Positions 6,989 through 14,956 of a DNA stretch of 31,000 bases are shown one piece after another; within the stretch, counting starts at the first letter, position 1; each line of letters starts with the position of its first letter. Source of the stretch: Firmicutes bacterium CAG:24053_14 (GTDB lineage: Bacteria; Bacillota; Clostridia; Oscillospirales; Oscillospiraceae). Both the position numbers and the translations under genes were made by a program. The notes under the pieces are model-generated. The model ran no database searches, was not told the origin of the DNA, and was given only the letters and a program-made list of their open reading frames with translations. The DNA is taken from contig MNSZ01000070.1 in NCBI GenBank assembly GCA_001916715.1, forward strand, positions 12,023 through 43,022. The letters are read 5' to 3'.

Positions 6989-8983
6989 ATGAGTAAGTCC
7001 ACCGCAGAATACGGTAATGAAAGTATATCGCAGCTCAAAGGAGCCGACAGAGTCAGAAAACGCCCGGGCGTAATCTTCGGCTCGGACGGGCTTGACGGCT
7101 GCCAGCATGCAGTGTTTGAGATCCTGTCAAACTCCATAGATGAAGCGCGCGAAGGCTACGGTAAGGTCATAACGCTCACGCGCTATGCAGATAAATCCAT
7201 AGAGGTCGAGGACTTCGGCCGTGGCTGTCCGCTGGACTGGAACGCAAACGAAAAGCGCTTCAACTGGGAGCTTGTTTTCTGCGAGCTGTATGCCGGCGGC
7301 AAGTATGCAAACAACGAGGGCGAAAATTATGAGTACTCACTCGGTCTGAACGGCCTCGGCTCGTGTGCAACGCAGTATTCGTCCGAGTACATGGACGTTA
7401 CCGTTTGGCGCGACGGGAATAAATACGAGCTGCATTTTAAAAAGGGCAAGGTTCTCGGCAAAAAGGGTCAGGAGCTGACGATAACTCCGGCAGACCGCAA
7501 AAAAACCGGCACCACGATCAAATGGCGCCCAGACCTCGAGGTGTTTACCGATATTGATATACCCGAGGAGTTTTTTAAGGATATTCTCCACCGTCAGGCG
7601 GTCGTAAACGCCGGCGTTACCTTCCGCTTCCGCAATCAGAACGGCAATAAATTTGACGTTACCGAATACGTTTACGAAAACGGCATCCTCGACTATGTTC
7701 ATGAGATAGCACATGAATCGCCGCTCACCTCGCCGTATTTCATAAGCGCCGAGCGCCGCGGCAGAGACAGGGCGGACAAGCCCGAGTACAAGGTCAAGCT
7801 CTCGGCGGCATTCTGCTTTTCAAATAAAGTCAAGGCGATAGAATATTATCACAACTCATCGTGGCTTGAATACGGCGGAGCGCCCGAGAAGGCGGCTCGC
7901 AGCGCCTTTGTTTATGCCATCGACGCTTACATAAAGAAGATCGGCAAATATCAGAAAAACGAGAGCAAGATAAACTTTCAGGATGTTGCCGACTGCCTTG
8001 TGCTGGTCACAAACTGCTTCTCGACCCAGACCTCGTATGAAAACCAGACCAAAAAGGCGATAACCAACCGCTTCATTCAGGAAGCGATGACGGATTTCTT
8101 CAAGGAAAAGCTCGAGGTCTATTTCATTGAGAATAAGCCCGAGGCAGATAAGATCGCCGAGCAGGTGCTCGTCAATAAGCGCAGCCGCGAGGCGGCGGAG
8201 AAGACCCGCCAGGGCATGAAGAAGAAGCTCTCCGGCAGCATCGACATAGCAAACCGTGTGCAGAAATTCGTTGACTGCCGCAGCCGCGATCCCGAAAAGC
8301 GTGAAATATACATCGTCGAGGGCGATTCGGCTTTGGGCGCATGTAAGCTTTCGCGAGATGCGGATTTTCAAGGCATCATGCCGGTGCGCGGCAAGATCCT
8401 CAACTGCCTTAAGGCCGACTATGTCCGCATATTTAAAAGCGACGTAATAACGGATCTGCTCAAGGTCCTCGGCTGCGGAGTCGAGGTCCAGGCAAAGGGA
8501 CAGAAGGACTTAAACGCCTTTGATATAAACAATCTGCGCTGGAACAAGGTCATCATCTGCACCGATGCCGATGTTGACGGCTTCCAGATCAGAACGCTGA
8601 TACTTACAATGATATATCGCCTTGTTCCTACTCTCATCCGCGAGGGCTATGTGTACATAGCCGAGTCGCCGCTGTATGAGATCGAGTGCAAGGGAAAAAC
8701 CTATTTTGCCTATTCCGATAAGGAAAAGACGGACATAGTTTCCGGCCTTGGCGGAGCAAAGGCGACGATAAACCGCAGCAAGGGTCTTGGCGAGAACGAT
8801 CCGGACATGATGTGGATGACGACCATGAACCCAGAGACGCGCCGCCTTATAAAGGTCATGCCCGAGGAAGCCGAGCACATGTCACAGATGTTCGATCTGC
8901 TGCTGGGCGACGATCTTGCCGGAAGAAAAAATCACATTGCCGAAAACGGATATCTGTATCTTGATATGGCGGATATCTCCTGA
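6989..8983 (+). CDS. parE: Type IIA DNA topoisomerase subunit B (topoisomerase IV / ParE-like)
   Basis: 664 aa; ATP-driven subunit of a type II topoisomerase that works with the A subunit encoded downstream. Seen: GHKL ATPase motifs (EILSNSIDEA, VEDFGRGCP, and GLNGLGS in place of the common GLHGVG), the QTK loop (YENQTKKA), and the TOPRIM domain with IVEGDSALG (about residue 443) and CTDADVDGFQIRTL (about 525). The end has KGLGENDPDMMWMTTMNP, the usual ParE/GyrB C-terminal motif. Several normally fixed residues differ, so this is a diverged branch rather than the main gyrase B. GAGAGGAA precedes the ATG. First gene of an operon. Confidence 0.88.
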   Translation: MSKSTAEYGNESISQLKGADRVRKRPGVIFGSDGLDGCQHAVFEILSNSIDEAREGYGKVITLTRYADKSIEVEDFGRGCPLDWNANEKRFNWELVFCELYAGGKYANNEGENYEYSLGLNGLGSCATQYSSEYMDVTVWRDGNKYELHFKKGKVLGKKGQELTITPADRKKTGTTIKWRPDLEVFTDIDIPEEFFKDILHRQAVVNAGVTFRFRNQNGNKFDVTEYVYENGILDYVHEIAHESPLTSPYFISAERRGRDRADKPEYKVKLSAAFCFSNKVKAIEYYHNSSWLEYGGAPEKAARSAFVYAIDAYIKKIGKYQKNESKINFQDVADCLVLVTNCFSTQTSYENQTKKAITNRFIQEAMTDFFKEKLEVYFIENKPEADKIAEQVLVNKRSREAAEKTRQGMKKKLSGSIDIANRVQKFVDCRSRDPEKREIYIVEGDSALGACKLSRDADFQGIMPVRGKILNCLKADYVRIFKSDVITDLLKVLGCGVEVQAKGQKDLNAFDINNLRWNKVIICTDADVDGFQIRTLILTMIYRLVPTLIREGYVYIAESPLYEIECKGKTYFAYSDKEKTDIVSGLGGAKATINRSKGLGENDPDMMWMTTMNPETRRLIKVMPEEAEHMSQMFDLLLGDDLAGRKNHIAENGYLYLDMADIS

Positions 8984-8994
8984 GAGGTGACAAT

Positions 8995-9273
8995 ATGAAA
9001 TTTGATAAAGCACGCAACCTTGTTAAGCTTCTGCTTGCCATGTGCATAGTTTTCTGCACTGCCGGAATAATTACGAACGGAAGCCAGGCCGGAGCAATAT
9101 CGGCGCTGATATCTGTTCTGTTTTTCATCATGGCGTTCATAGTAATTTCGCTTTACTGCAAGTGCCCTAACTGCGGCAAGCGAATATACCTCGGCCTGTT
9201 CAAGGCGGTAAACTGCCCACGATGCAGACGAAACCTCATAACCGGCGCAAAAAGCAAGGGAAAGAAGCGCTGA
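8995..9273 (+). CDS. Small membrane protein with C-terminal zinc ribbon
   Basis: 92 aa, unknown function. Two hydrophobic helices (about residues 10-27 and 32-54) are followed by a cytoplasmic-looking Cys4 unit (CPNCGKRIYL...NCPRCRRN) and a very basic tail (KSKGKKR). It starts 11 nt after parE behind GAGAGGTGAC and lies only 11 nt before parC, so the three genes are one transcript. Zinc-ribbon membrane proteins of this kind occur widely in Clostridia without an assigned role. Confidence 0.75.
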   Translation: MKFDKARNLVKLLLAMCIVFCTAGIITNGSQAGAISALISVLFFIMAFIVISLYCKCPNCGKRIYLGLFKAVNCPRCRRNLITGAKSKGKKR

Positions 9274-9284
9274 AAGGACAATTT

Positions 9285-11522
9285 ATGGCTAAAAAACAGG
9301 TACCCGAAAGAAAACAATTCAATAATCCCAACGTCATCGGCCTGCGCGCCGAGGTGCTTGAGCAGCCGATAACCGAAACTCTTGAGCAAAACTACATGCC
9401 GTATGCCATGAGCGTCATCATATCCCGAGCAATTCCTGAGATAGACGGCTTCAAGCCCTCGCACAGAAAGCTGCTGTATACTATGTACAAGATGGGACTT
9501 TTAAGCGGTGCGAGAACCAAGAGCGCCAACATTGTCGGCCAGACAATGCGCCTCAACCCCCACGGCGACGCGGCAATATACGAAACCATGGTGCGCCTTT
9601 CCAAGGGCTATGATGCGCTTTTAACGCCTTTTGTTGACTCCAAGGGCAACTTCGGCAAGGTCTATTCACGCGATATGTCGTTTGCTGCATCGCGATACAC
9701 AGAGGCAAAGCTTGCTCCGATATGCACCGATATCTTTGGTGATATTGATAAGGACACGGTCGAGTTTAACGATAACTACGACGGGAGCATGAAAGAGCCG
9801 GCGCTTTTGCCGACGGCATTTCCGAACGTCCTCGTGTCGGGCAACACCGGCATAGCCGTCGGCATGGCAAGCCAGATATGCGGCTTTAACCTTGAAGAGA
9901 CCTGCCGCGCAACGATAGAATATCTTCAGGATCCGGAGTGCGATATTTTCCTCTCCATGCCGGCTCCCGATTTTTCGACCGGCGGCGAGATAGTGTACGA
10001 CCGCGCCGAGATGGAGACTATCTACAACACCGGCCGCGGAAGCTTCAAGGTGCGCTCCAGATGGCGTCACCTTCCGAAGGAGAATATAATCGAGATATAC
10101 GAGATACCGTATACCACGACCTCCGAGGCTATCGTCGATAAGGTCGCCGAGCTTATAAAGGCCGGCAAGATCAAAGAGATAAACGACATGCGCGACGAAA
10201 CAGACCTCAGCGGTCTTAAGCTTGCCATTGATCTCAAGCGCGGCACCGATCCGGAAAAGCTCATGCAGAAGCTGTTTAAGCTCACTCCGCTTATGGACAG
10301 CTTCCCGTGCAACTTCAATATCCTTGTTGCCGGAAACCCAAGAGTCATGGGCGTAAAAGAGATCCTGGGCGAGTGGACGGCATGGAGGATCGAGTGTGTC
10401 CGCCGCCGCGTGTATTTTGACCTTACAAAGAAAAAGGACAAGCTGCACCTTCTCAAGGGTCTTGAAATGATCCTTCTGGACATTGATAAAGCCATTGAGA
10501 TCATTCGCAATACCGAGCTTGAAAGCGAGGTCATACCGAACCTTATGATGGGCTTCGGCATTGACAAGATCCAGGCCGAGTATGTTGCCGAGATCAAGCT
10601 GCGCAATATAAACAGAGAATATATCCTCAAGCGCACATCGGAGATAGAAGAGCTTGAGCAGGCGATAGCCGAGCTTGAAGAGACGCTTAAAAGCCGCAGA
10701 AAGATCAAAAATATAATCATCTCCGAGCTAAAGGCAATAATAAAGAAATACCCCTCGCCGCGTAAAACCGGTATCGTTTACGCTTCAGAGATCGAGGAAT
10801 ATGTCGAGAGCGAAACGGTGGAGGATTACCCCGCGACGGTTTTCATTTCAAATGAGGGATACCTTAAAAAAATTACGCCTTTGTCGCTGCGCATGAACAG
10901 CGAGCAGAAATTTAAAGACGGCGATGCGCTTCACATGAGCTTTGAGGCGACAAATCGCACGGAGATGCTTATATTCACCGATAAGCAGCAGGTGTATAAA
11001 ACGCGCCTGTCCGATTTTGACGACACCAAGGCGTCGGCTCTCGGCACATATCTGCCGACAAAGCTCAGCATGGACGAGGGCGAGAAGGTGCTCGAGGTCA
11101 TCTGCCCGGGCAATTACCGCAAAAATCTGCTGCTGTTCTTTGAAAACGGCAAGGTCGCGCGCCTTGACCTTGCAAGCTACGAGACGAAAACAAACCGCAA
11201 AAAGCTCATAAACGCCTATTGCGATAAAAGCCCGCTTGCGGCGGTGTATATGATAGGCGAGGAGATAGACATTGCCGTGTTCTCGTCCGACGGACGCGCG
11301 CTTGTGTTCAACACAACGCTGCTGCAGCTTAAAACGAGCCGAACCACGCAGGGCGTTTCGGTGATGAATCTGAAGAAAAATCACAAGCTGATATCGGCTG
11401 CTCCCTTGACGGACACCGTTATCAAAAATGTTTCGCGTTACAGAGTCAGAAGCCTGCCTGCCGCCGGAGCATTGCTCAGGGATGAGGACAGGGGAGAGAC
11501 TCAGATGTCACTTATCGACTGA
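9285..11522 (+). CDS. parC: Type IIA DNA topoisomerase subunit A (topoisomerase IV / ParC-like)
   Basis: 745 aa from the ATG at 9285, preceded by AAAGGA; longer forms would overlap the zinc-ribbon gene. It is the DNA-cleaving subunit. The active-site Tyr is in AASRYTEAKL (Y138). The quinolone-determining region reads GQTMRLNPHGDAAIYETMVRL: Ala96 stands where Escherichia coli GyrA has Ser83, and Glu100 where it has Asp87. A coiled-coil segment (about residues 450-490) and a C-terminal beta-pinwheel-like region follow. No GyrA box (QRRGGKG) is seen, which fits a topoisomerase IV-type A subunit. Confidence 0.88.
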   Translation: MAKKQVPERKQFNNPNVIGLRAEVLEQPITETLEQNYMPYAMSVIISRAIPEIDGFKPSHRKLLYTMYKMGLLSGARTKSANIVGQTMRLNPHGDAAIYETMVRLSKGYDALLTPFVDSKGNFGKVYSRDMSFAASRYTEAKLAPICTDIFGDIDKDTVEFNDNYDGSMKEPALLPTAFPNVLVSGNTGIAVGMASQICGFNLEETCRATIEYLQDPECDIFLSMPAPDFSTGGEIVYDRAEMETIYNTGRGSFKVRSRWRHLPKENIIEIYEIPYTTTSEAIVDKVAELIKAGKIKEINDMRDETDLSGLKLAIDLKRGTDPEKLMQKLFKLTPLMDSFPCNFNILVAGNPRVMGVKEILGEWTAWRIECVRRRVYFDLTKKKDKLHLLKGLEMILLDIDKAIEIIRNTELESEVIPNLMMGFGIDKIQAEYVAEIKLRNINREYILKRTSEIEELEQAIAELEETLKSRRKIKNIIISELKAIIKKYPSPRKTGIVYASEIEEYVESETVEDYPATVFISNEGYLKKITPLSLRMNSEQKFKDGDALHMSFEATNRTEMLIFTDKQQVYKTRLSDFDDTKASALGTYLPTKLSMDEGEKVLEVICPGNYRKNLLLFFENGKVARLDLASYETKTNRKKLINAYCDKSPLAAVYMIGEEIDIAVFSSDGRALVFNTTLLQLKTSRTTQGVSVMNLKKNHKLISAAPLTDTVIKNVSRYRVRSLPAAGALLRDEDRGETQMSLID

Positions 11523-11532
11523 GGAGGACATT

Positions 11533-12399
11533 ATGAAAGCAACAAAGACAAGCGAGTATTTTGCTCAGTATGCACTTATAATTCTCGGCTCCGTGCTGTT
11601 TGCGGCCGGATTTCAGTTTTTCCTGTATCCGAACTCCATAATCGTCGGCGGAGTCAGCGGTATCGCAATGATAATAAACTATCTGACCGCTCTGCCCGTC
11701 GGCGTTATGACCATCATTTTGAACATACCTCTGTTTATCATCGCGTGGCGGCATTTCGGAACTAAATTCATCATTGCGTCTCTTGTCGGAATGCTGCTGT
11801 CGTCGGTGCTTGTTGACGTTTTTGCGCTTATAAAATACTGTCCGACGAACGACATGCTGCTTGCCTGCATCGTCGGCGGCGCAGTAAAGGGACTCGGACT
11901 CGGCATAATCTACTATGCCGGCGCAACGACGGGCGGAACCGATATAATCGCAAAATTTGTGCGCCTGAAGTTTCCGTATATAAACTTCGGAACGCTTGTT
12001 CTGCTGACCGACGCCGTCATAATAATCGCGTTTGCGATCATCTTCAACAAGGTCGAAGGCGCAATGTATGCGATCATTACGATGTTTGTGGTCTCCAAGG
12101 TCGTCGATCTTGTGCTCTACGGCATTGATAACTCCAACGTCTGCTATATCATAAGCGAAAAAAGCGACCAGCTTGTGAGCGATATAACCGACAGGCTGCA
12201 TCGCGGCGTGACAATCCTCGAGGGCGAGGGTGCGTATTCGCATCAGAATAAGCAGGTGCTCCTGTGCGTTGTAAAGCGCACTCAGATATCCGATATCCGC
12301 AAGATCATAAAGAGCATTGACGAGAATGCGTTCTTCATAATCACCGATGCAAAGAACGTTTTCGGCAAGGGCTTCGGCGATATCACCGATAATCAATAA
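11533..12399 (+). CDS. YitT family membrane protein (DUF161/DUF2179)
   Basis: 288 aa from the ATG at 11533, right after GAGGAGGACATT; it begins 10 nt past the parC stop and is probably cotranscribed. There are about five membrane segments (starting near residues 12, 45, 70, 100 and 145) with the family patterns NSIIVGGVSGIAMI and GLGIIYYAGATTGGTDIIA. A soluble C-terminal DUF2179 domain follows (RGVTILEGEGAYS, VLLCVVKRTQISDIRKII, FFIITDAKNVFGKGF). YitT proteins are common in Firmicutes and their substrate is unknown. Confidence 0.9.
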   Translation: MKATKTSEYFAQYALIILGSVLFAAGFQFFLYPNSIIVGGVSGIAMIINYLTALPVGVMTIILNIPLFIIAWRHFGTKFIIASLVGMLLSSVLVDVFALIKYCPTNDMLLACIVGGAVKGLGLGIIYYAGATTGGTDIIAKFVRLKFPYINFGTLVLLTDAVIIIAFAIIFNKVEGAMYAIITMFVVSKVVDLVLYGIDNSNVCYIISEKSDQLVSDITDRLHRGVTILEGEGAYSHQNKQVLLCVVKRTQISDIRKIIKSIDENAFFIITDAKNVFGKGFGDITDNQ

Positions 12400-12425
12400 A
12401 ATTCGTCGAACGAGATAAATTTTAC

Positions 12426-12453
12426 TTGACAAATCCGAAAAATGTGGTATTAT
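12426..12453 (+). promoter_or_regulatory. Promoter of tRNA-Gly, within a 12-bp inverted repeat
   Basis: TTGACA (12426-12431) and TATTAT (12448-12453) are 16 nt apart, with the tRNA 17 nt further on. GAACGAGATAAA at 12408-12419 and its exact complement at 12453-12464 flank the promoter. Confidence 0.8.
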
Positions 12454-12469
12454 TTATCTCGTTCCGTGT

Positions 12470-12545
12470 GCGGGCATAGCTCATCCGGTAGAGCGCCACC
12501 TTGCCAAGGTGGAGGTAGCGAGTTCGAGTCTCGTTGCCCGCTCCA
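12470..12545 (+). tRNA. tRNA-Gly (anticodon GCC)
   Basis: A complete cloverleaf of 76 nt with encoded CCA. Acceptor arms GCGGGCA / TGCCCGC pair fully, the anticodon arm is CCACC-TTGCCAA-GGTGG with anticodon GCC, and the T arm contains GTTCGAGTC. A strong promoter precedes it and a terminator follows. Confidence 0.95.
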
Positions 12546-12547
12546 AT

Positions 12548-12579
12548 AAAAAACCTTTGTCAAAAGACAAAGGTTTTTT
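12548..12579. terminator. Terminator after tRNA-Gly
   Basis: 14-bp stem AAAAAACCTTTGTC / GACAAAGGTTTTTT with an AAAA loop. Because A- and T-runs flank it, it also works for the minus-strand ABC fragment ending at 12595. Confidence 0.9.
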
Positions 12580-12594
12580 GTTTTATATACCGAG

Positions 12595-13263
12595 TTACGT
12601 TGCAAAGCCTGCGTACTGCGTCATATACAGCTCGTAGTATTTGCCCTTTTGCTTTAGCAGCGACATGTGGTTTCCACTTTCAACGATCTTTCCGTGATCC
12701 ATGACGATTATGAGGTCGGAATCGCGTATAGTCGAAAGTCTGTGCTCGATAACAAGACTTGTACGGCTGCGCATGATGCGCCGCATTGCGTCCTGAATTG
12801 CTTTTTCGGTGCGCGTGTCTACGTTCGACGTGGCCTCGTCGAGTATGAGTATTTCCGAATCCTCAACAAAGGCTCTCGCTATCGCCAAGAGCTGACGCTG
12901 CCGTTTTCAATCCACGGCTTGCTGCCGAGAATTTCGGACAGTCGACGCCAAGAGGCCATACCGCGTGAAATGTTCTGAGATATCATAGTCAGGCCCATTA
13001 TGCCGTTGAGAAGGGAAGAGGCGTAGGTCACAGCTGCCATTATGCTGCCCGGGCTGGTGTTGCCGAGCGCGACCTCCCCGGAACCTGCGATAAATATCAG
13101 AGTGATTATAAGGTTGATAAGCAGGTTTATGTCGATAAAAGGCTGAGCGCCCCCGGACGCTTTATAAGCTGAAGCCAATACCAATAACACCCAAATGACA
13201 AGACCGCCGATCATCTGATCGACGGCCTTGTTATATTCGCCAACAAAAATCAGCCCATCCTAT
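12595..13263 (-). pseudogene. Remnant of an ABC exporter (membrane + ATPase protein)
   Basis: The minus strand holds the last membrane helices of an ABC exporter (NTSPGSIMAAVTYASSLLNGIMGL, then SQNISRGMASWRRLSEILGSKPWIENGS). This is followed, in a different frame, by the end of its ATPase domain (QLLAIARAFVEDSEILILDEATSNVDT with Walker B, then the switch His in IEHRLSTI). The Walker A, Q-loop and signature motif that should lie between (about 120 residues) are missing at about 12895, as is the N-terminal half of the membrane domain. It cannot work as a transporter. The family is the MdlB/MsbA-like multidrug group; substrate unknown. Confidence 0.85.
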
Positions 13264-13277
13264 CCAATGGGCTGATT
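13248..13277 (-). terminator. Terminator on the minus strand
   Basis: A perfect 11-bp inverted repeat (AATCAGCCCAT / ATGGGCTGATT, 8-nt loop) is followed on the minus strand by TTTTTGTT. It lies 66 nt beyond the stop of the 112-aa gene and just before the ABC remnant begins. Confidence 0.7.
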
Positions 13278-13343
13278 CTGTGTAAACAGTTGATAATAAT
13301 GAAAACATGCTTATCTGTTCTATAAACTGGAAGTTATCGCTTT

Positions 13344-13682
13344 TTATTCAATACGAACATTTACTGGGCCTATTACAAGATTTCCTCCTCCAGCTACAGT
13401 GTACCATTTACCTTTCTCCAGTTTGATTTTTTCTGATACGCCAGATGTAATATACCCTACCACATATTTTTCACCCGTTTCAATATCAGTAAAGACCACA
13501 TCCGTATCACAATCGCCACTTACTTTTACGGTTCCGAATAGTGGCTGTATTTGTTCTGATTTGATTATGCCCCCATTGTTTGCAAGTGTAAATGTATGTT
13601 CCTTTTGATAATTGGTATAAAAGAGAATTGCAACTACGAATATTGCTATTGTACATAGAATTAGCCATATTTTTCTGTTCAT
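13344..13682 (-). CDS. Hypothetical membrane-anchored exported protein (112 aa)
   Basis: Start ATG at 13682 with GAGGAGG six nt before it; an open frame continues upstream but belongs to a decayed gene. One N-terminal membrane helix (residues about 4-22, IWLILCTIAIFVVAILF) is followed by a roughly 85-residue, beta-rich domain outside the membrane (TFTLANNGGIIKS, TVKVSGDCDTDVVFTDIETG, WYTVAGGG). I do not recognise the family. It has its own terminator, and among fragments of dead genes it looks intact. Confidence 0.6.
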   Translation of the reverse strand: MNRKIWLILCTIAIFVVAILFYTNYQKEHTFTLANNGGIIKSEQIQPLFGTVKVSGDCDTDVVFTDIETGEKYVVGYITSGVSEKIKLEKGKWYTVAGGGNLVIGPVNVRIE

Positions 13683-13689
13683 AAATGCC

Positions 13690-14056
13690 TCCTCAGCTTC
13701 CGATTTGTCGAATTGATTATATCGGACTGTCTCCTCGACACTGCCTATCACAATATGTGTTGTCCATCTGCCCAGATACGGTTCCGTTTTTCCTACAACA
13801 CGGCTGGATTCCATTGGATAGGACAACCCAAGCGTGATCACGATATACGGGTCTGGCAAGTCTGCTTTTTTTCTCACCCTAAGAAAAGACACTCACGCGA
13901 ATAGATTTCGATTGGAAAAAGAAATTTGGCTTTTTTTCACTTGAATCTTTGCTTCCGGAAATTCACTTATCAGTTTCGATGGAATGCTTGATATAGCGGA
14001 AATGCGGACGCGTGTGCATCAAAAAAAGCAAGAACATCAGTCTCTAAATAGTCCAT
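13690..14056 (-). pseudogene. Decayed DUF5655-like gene
   Basis: A GGAGGTG site and ATG at 14056 start MDYLETDVLAFFDAHASAF, which stops after 28 codons. The reading continues in another frame as SKLISEFPEAKIQVKKSQIS, then SFSNRNLFA, a TGA stop, and VSFLRVRKKADLPDPYIVI, then EPYLGRWTTHIVIGS. Joined together this resembles DUF5655-type proteins, where the stop falls at a position usually occupied by Cys (recalled, not searched). There is at least one frameshift (about 13980), one nonsense codon (about 13893) and a damaged 3' end running into the next gene's ribosome binding site. Confidence 0.65.
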
Positions 14057-14159
14057 TACGTCACCTCCACAAAGTCTTGCGCTTTATACTTTCAAAATTG
14101 AAAATCCGGTTCTAGCCAAAACATTTCAGCACTTCACTGATTCATCCCATATCTATCGC

Positions 14160-14267
14160 TCAAATCAATGCCGGTGTCTGTGCCAGAATGGAGATAACAG
14201 CAATCGCCAGTAAAATCAATGCGATTATAATCAATACGATGATGATTTTTTTCTTCATATCAGACAT
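14160..14267 (-). CDS. 35-aa single-pass membrane peptide
   Basis: ATG at 14267 follows GGGAGGG with 7-nt spacing. The peptide starts MSDMKKKIIIVLIIIALILL and ends AQTPALI: a short polar, basic N terminus, one very hydrophobic helix (residues 8-28) and a short tail. No homology is recognised. Size and composition fit a small regulatory or toxin-like membrane peptide, but nothing nearby proves it; no antitoxin or antisense RNA was found. It could be a chance frame, though the ribosome binding site argues otherwise. Confidence 0.45.
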   Translation of the reverse strand: MSDMKKKIIIVLIIIALILLAIAVISILAQTPALI

Positions 14268-14285
14268 TGCGGTACCCTCCCTTAA

Positions 14286-14547
14286 CAGCACCTTAAGCGG
14301 ACCAGCTCGTCAGGCTACGGAAACTACATTACCATTACCGATGCAGTCACGCAGAGCGGCAGCAGCTTTTCCTATTCCAATCTGGAACTCTGCTCTTTGG
14401 ATGCAAACTCAAGCTATGATTTCCAAATATATATCCGGGATCAGCTGAACACGCTCTCCGGCGTCAATCTGTATTTCACTGTACCCCAGGGAACTCCGCT
14501 GGTTGCACTGCGAAAGAAAAAGATCGGCATCAACACCCCAACACCGG
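14286..14547 (+). pseudogene. Fragment of a phage-type structural protein
   Basis: The plus strand encodes GYGNYITITDAVTQSGSSFS, then SSYDFQIYIRDQLNTLSG, then TVPQGTPLVALRKKKIGINT and PTPDAALN. This pattern (DQGTPLVAxRKKKVGINT-PTP-x-A-LDV) is typical of the end region of phage minor structural or tail-fibre-like proteins. There is no start codon with a ribosome binding site, and the match ends abruptly at about 14547, where a minus-strand fragment of a dehydratase gene begins. It is a leftover of a prophage, recognised from memory of the family. Confidence 0.5.
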
Positions 14548-14814
14548 ATGCCGCCCTCAATCGCGCGCTCAAGCAGGGCGCGGCTGTACTCGCAAAGGAA
14601 GCTCGTCATGTAGTAGGTTGCCATTTCCATCGCCCGTACGCGGCGCACGCAGACGGGTCGAGAATGCTCCGGGCAGATTCAGCAGCGGTTCGGGAGTGTT
14701 TTTGCAGACATAAGCCACGCAGACATTCCCATCGCTCTGCGCCTGCAGGATCAGTTCATTTTAAGCCTCTTGCAAGAGATTCTCAAAATACAGCAGATGC
14801 TTTAAATCTTTCAT
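14548..14814 (-). pseudogene. 5' fragment of a second 2-hydroxyacyl-CoA dehydratase subunit gene
   Basis: From an ATG at 14814 (GGAGG before it) the minus strand reads MKDLKHLLYFENLLQEA, a TAA stop, NELILQAQSDGNVCVAYVC, then NLPGAFSTRLRAP, and after a frameshift MEMATYYM and RALLERAIEGG. Each block matches the start of the intact 401-aa subunit at 16951-18156 (LKHLIYFESLLED, FSVRLRAP, MELATYYM, RALLERALEG). Only about 90 codons remain, with one nonsense codon and one frameshift. This shows that another dehydratase operon, or a duplicate of this one, once stood here. Confidence 0.8.
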
Positions 14815-14868
14815 GTTTCCTCCGTATTTTTACCTTAGCGATAGGCCTGCATAGTGCGAACCGATATT

Positions 14869-14896
14869 ATTTTAACATTTTCGATGAGAATTGCAA
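14869..14896 (-). promoter_or_regulatory. Possible old promoter of the dead dehydratase copy
   Basis: On the minus strand TTGCAA (14891-14896) and TAAAAT (14869-14874) are 16 nt apart and point at the pseudogene starting at 14814. Confidence 0.35.
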
Positions 14897-14932
14897 CATA
14901 AAACTTTGCTTTATGTCGGAAAACTAACAAAA

Positions 14933-14956
14933 AAGAGCAGACCGAAGTCTGCTCTT
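14933..14956. terminator. Terminator hairpin, left copy of a 24-bp duplication
   Basis: Perfect 10-bp stem AAGAGCAGAC / GTCTGCTCTT with loop CGAA. On the minus strand it is followed by TTTTTTGTT, a full terminator. The same 24 bp recur at 15148-15171 beyond the 191-bp element. It now ends the dehydratase operon after read-through of the element. Confidence 0.85.

Noticed and set aside
12879..13214. The two ABC pieces as separate small transporter genes
   Set aside because: They are the ends of one exporter with the Walker A to signature region deleted and a frame change at the joint; neither half could function.
13890..13896. In-frame TGA in the DUF5655-like gene as a selenocysteine codon, since the family probably has Cys there
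   Set aside because: The gene also has a frameshift upstream and a ruined 3' end, and no selenocysteine insertion element is evident; simple decay explains it.
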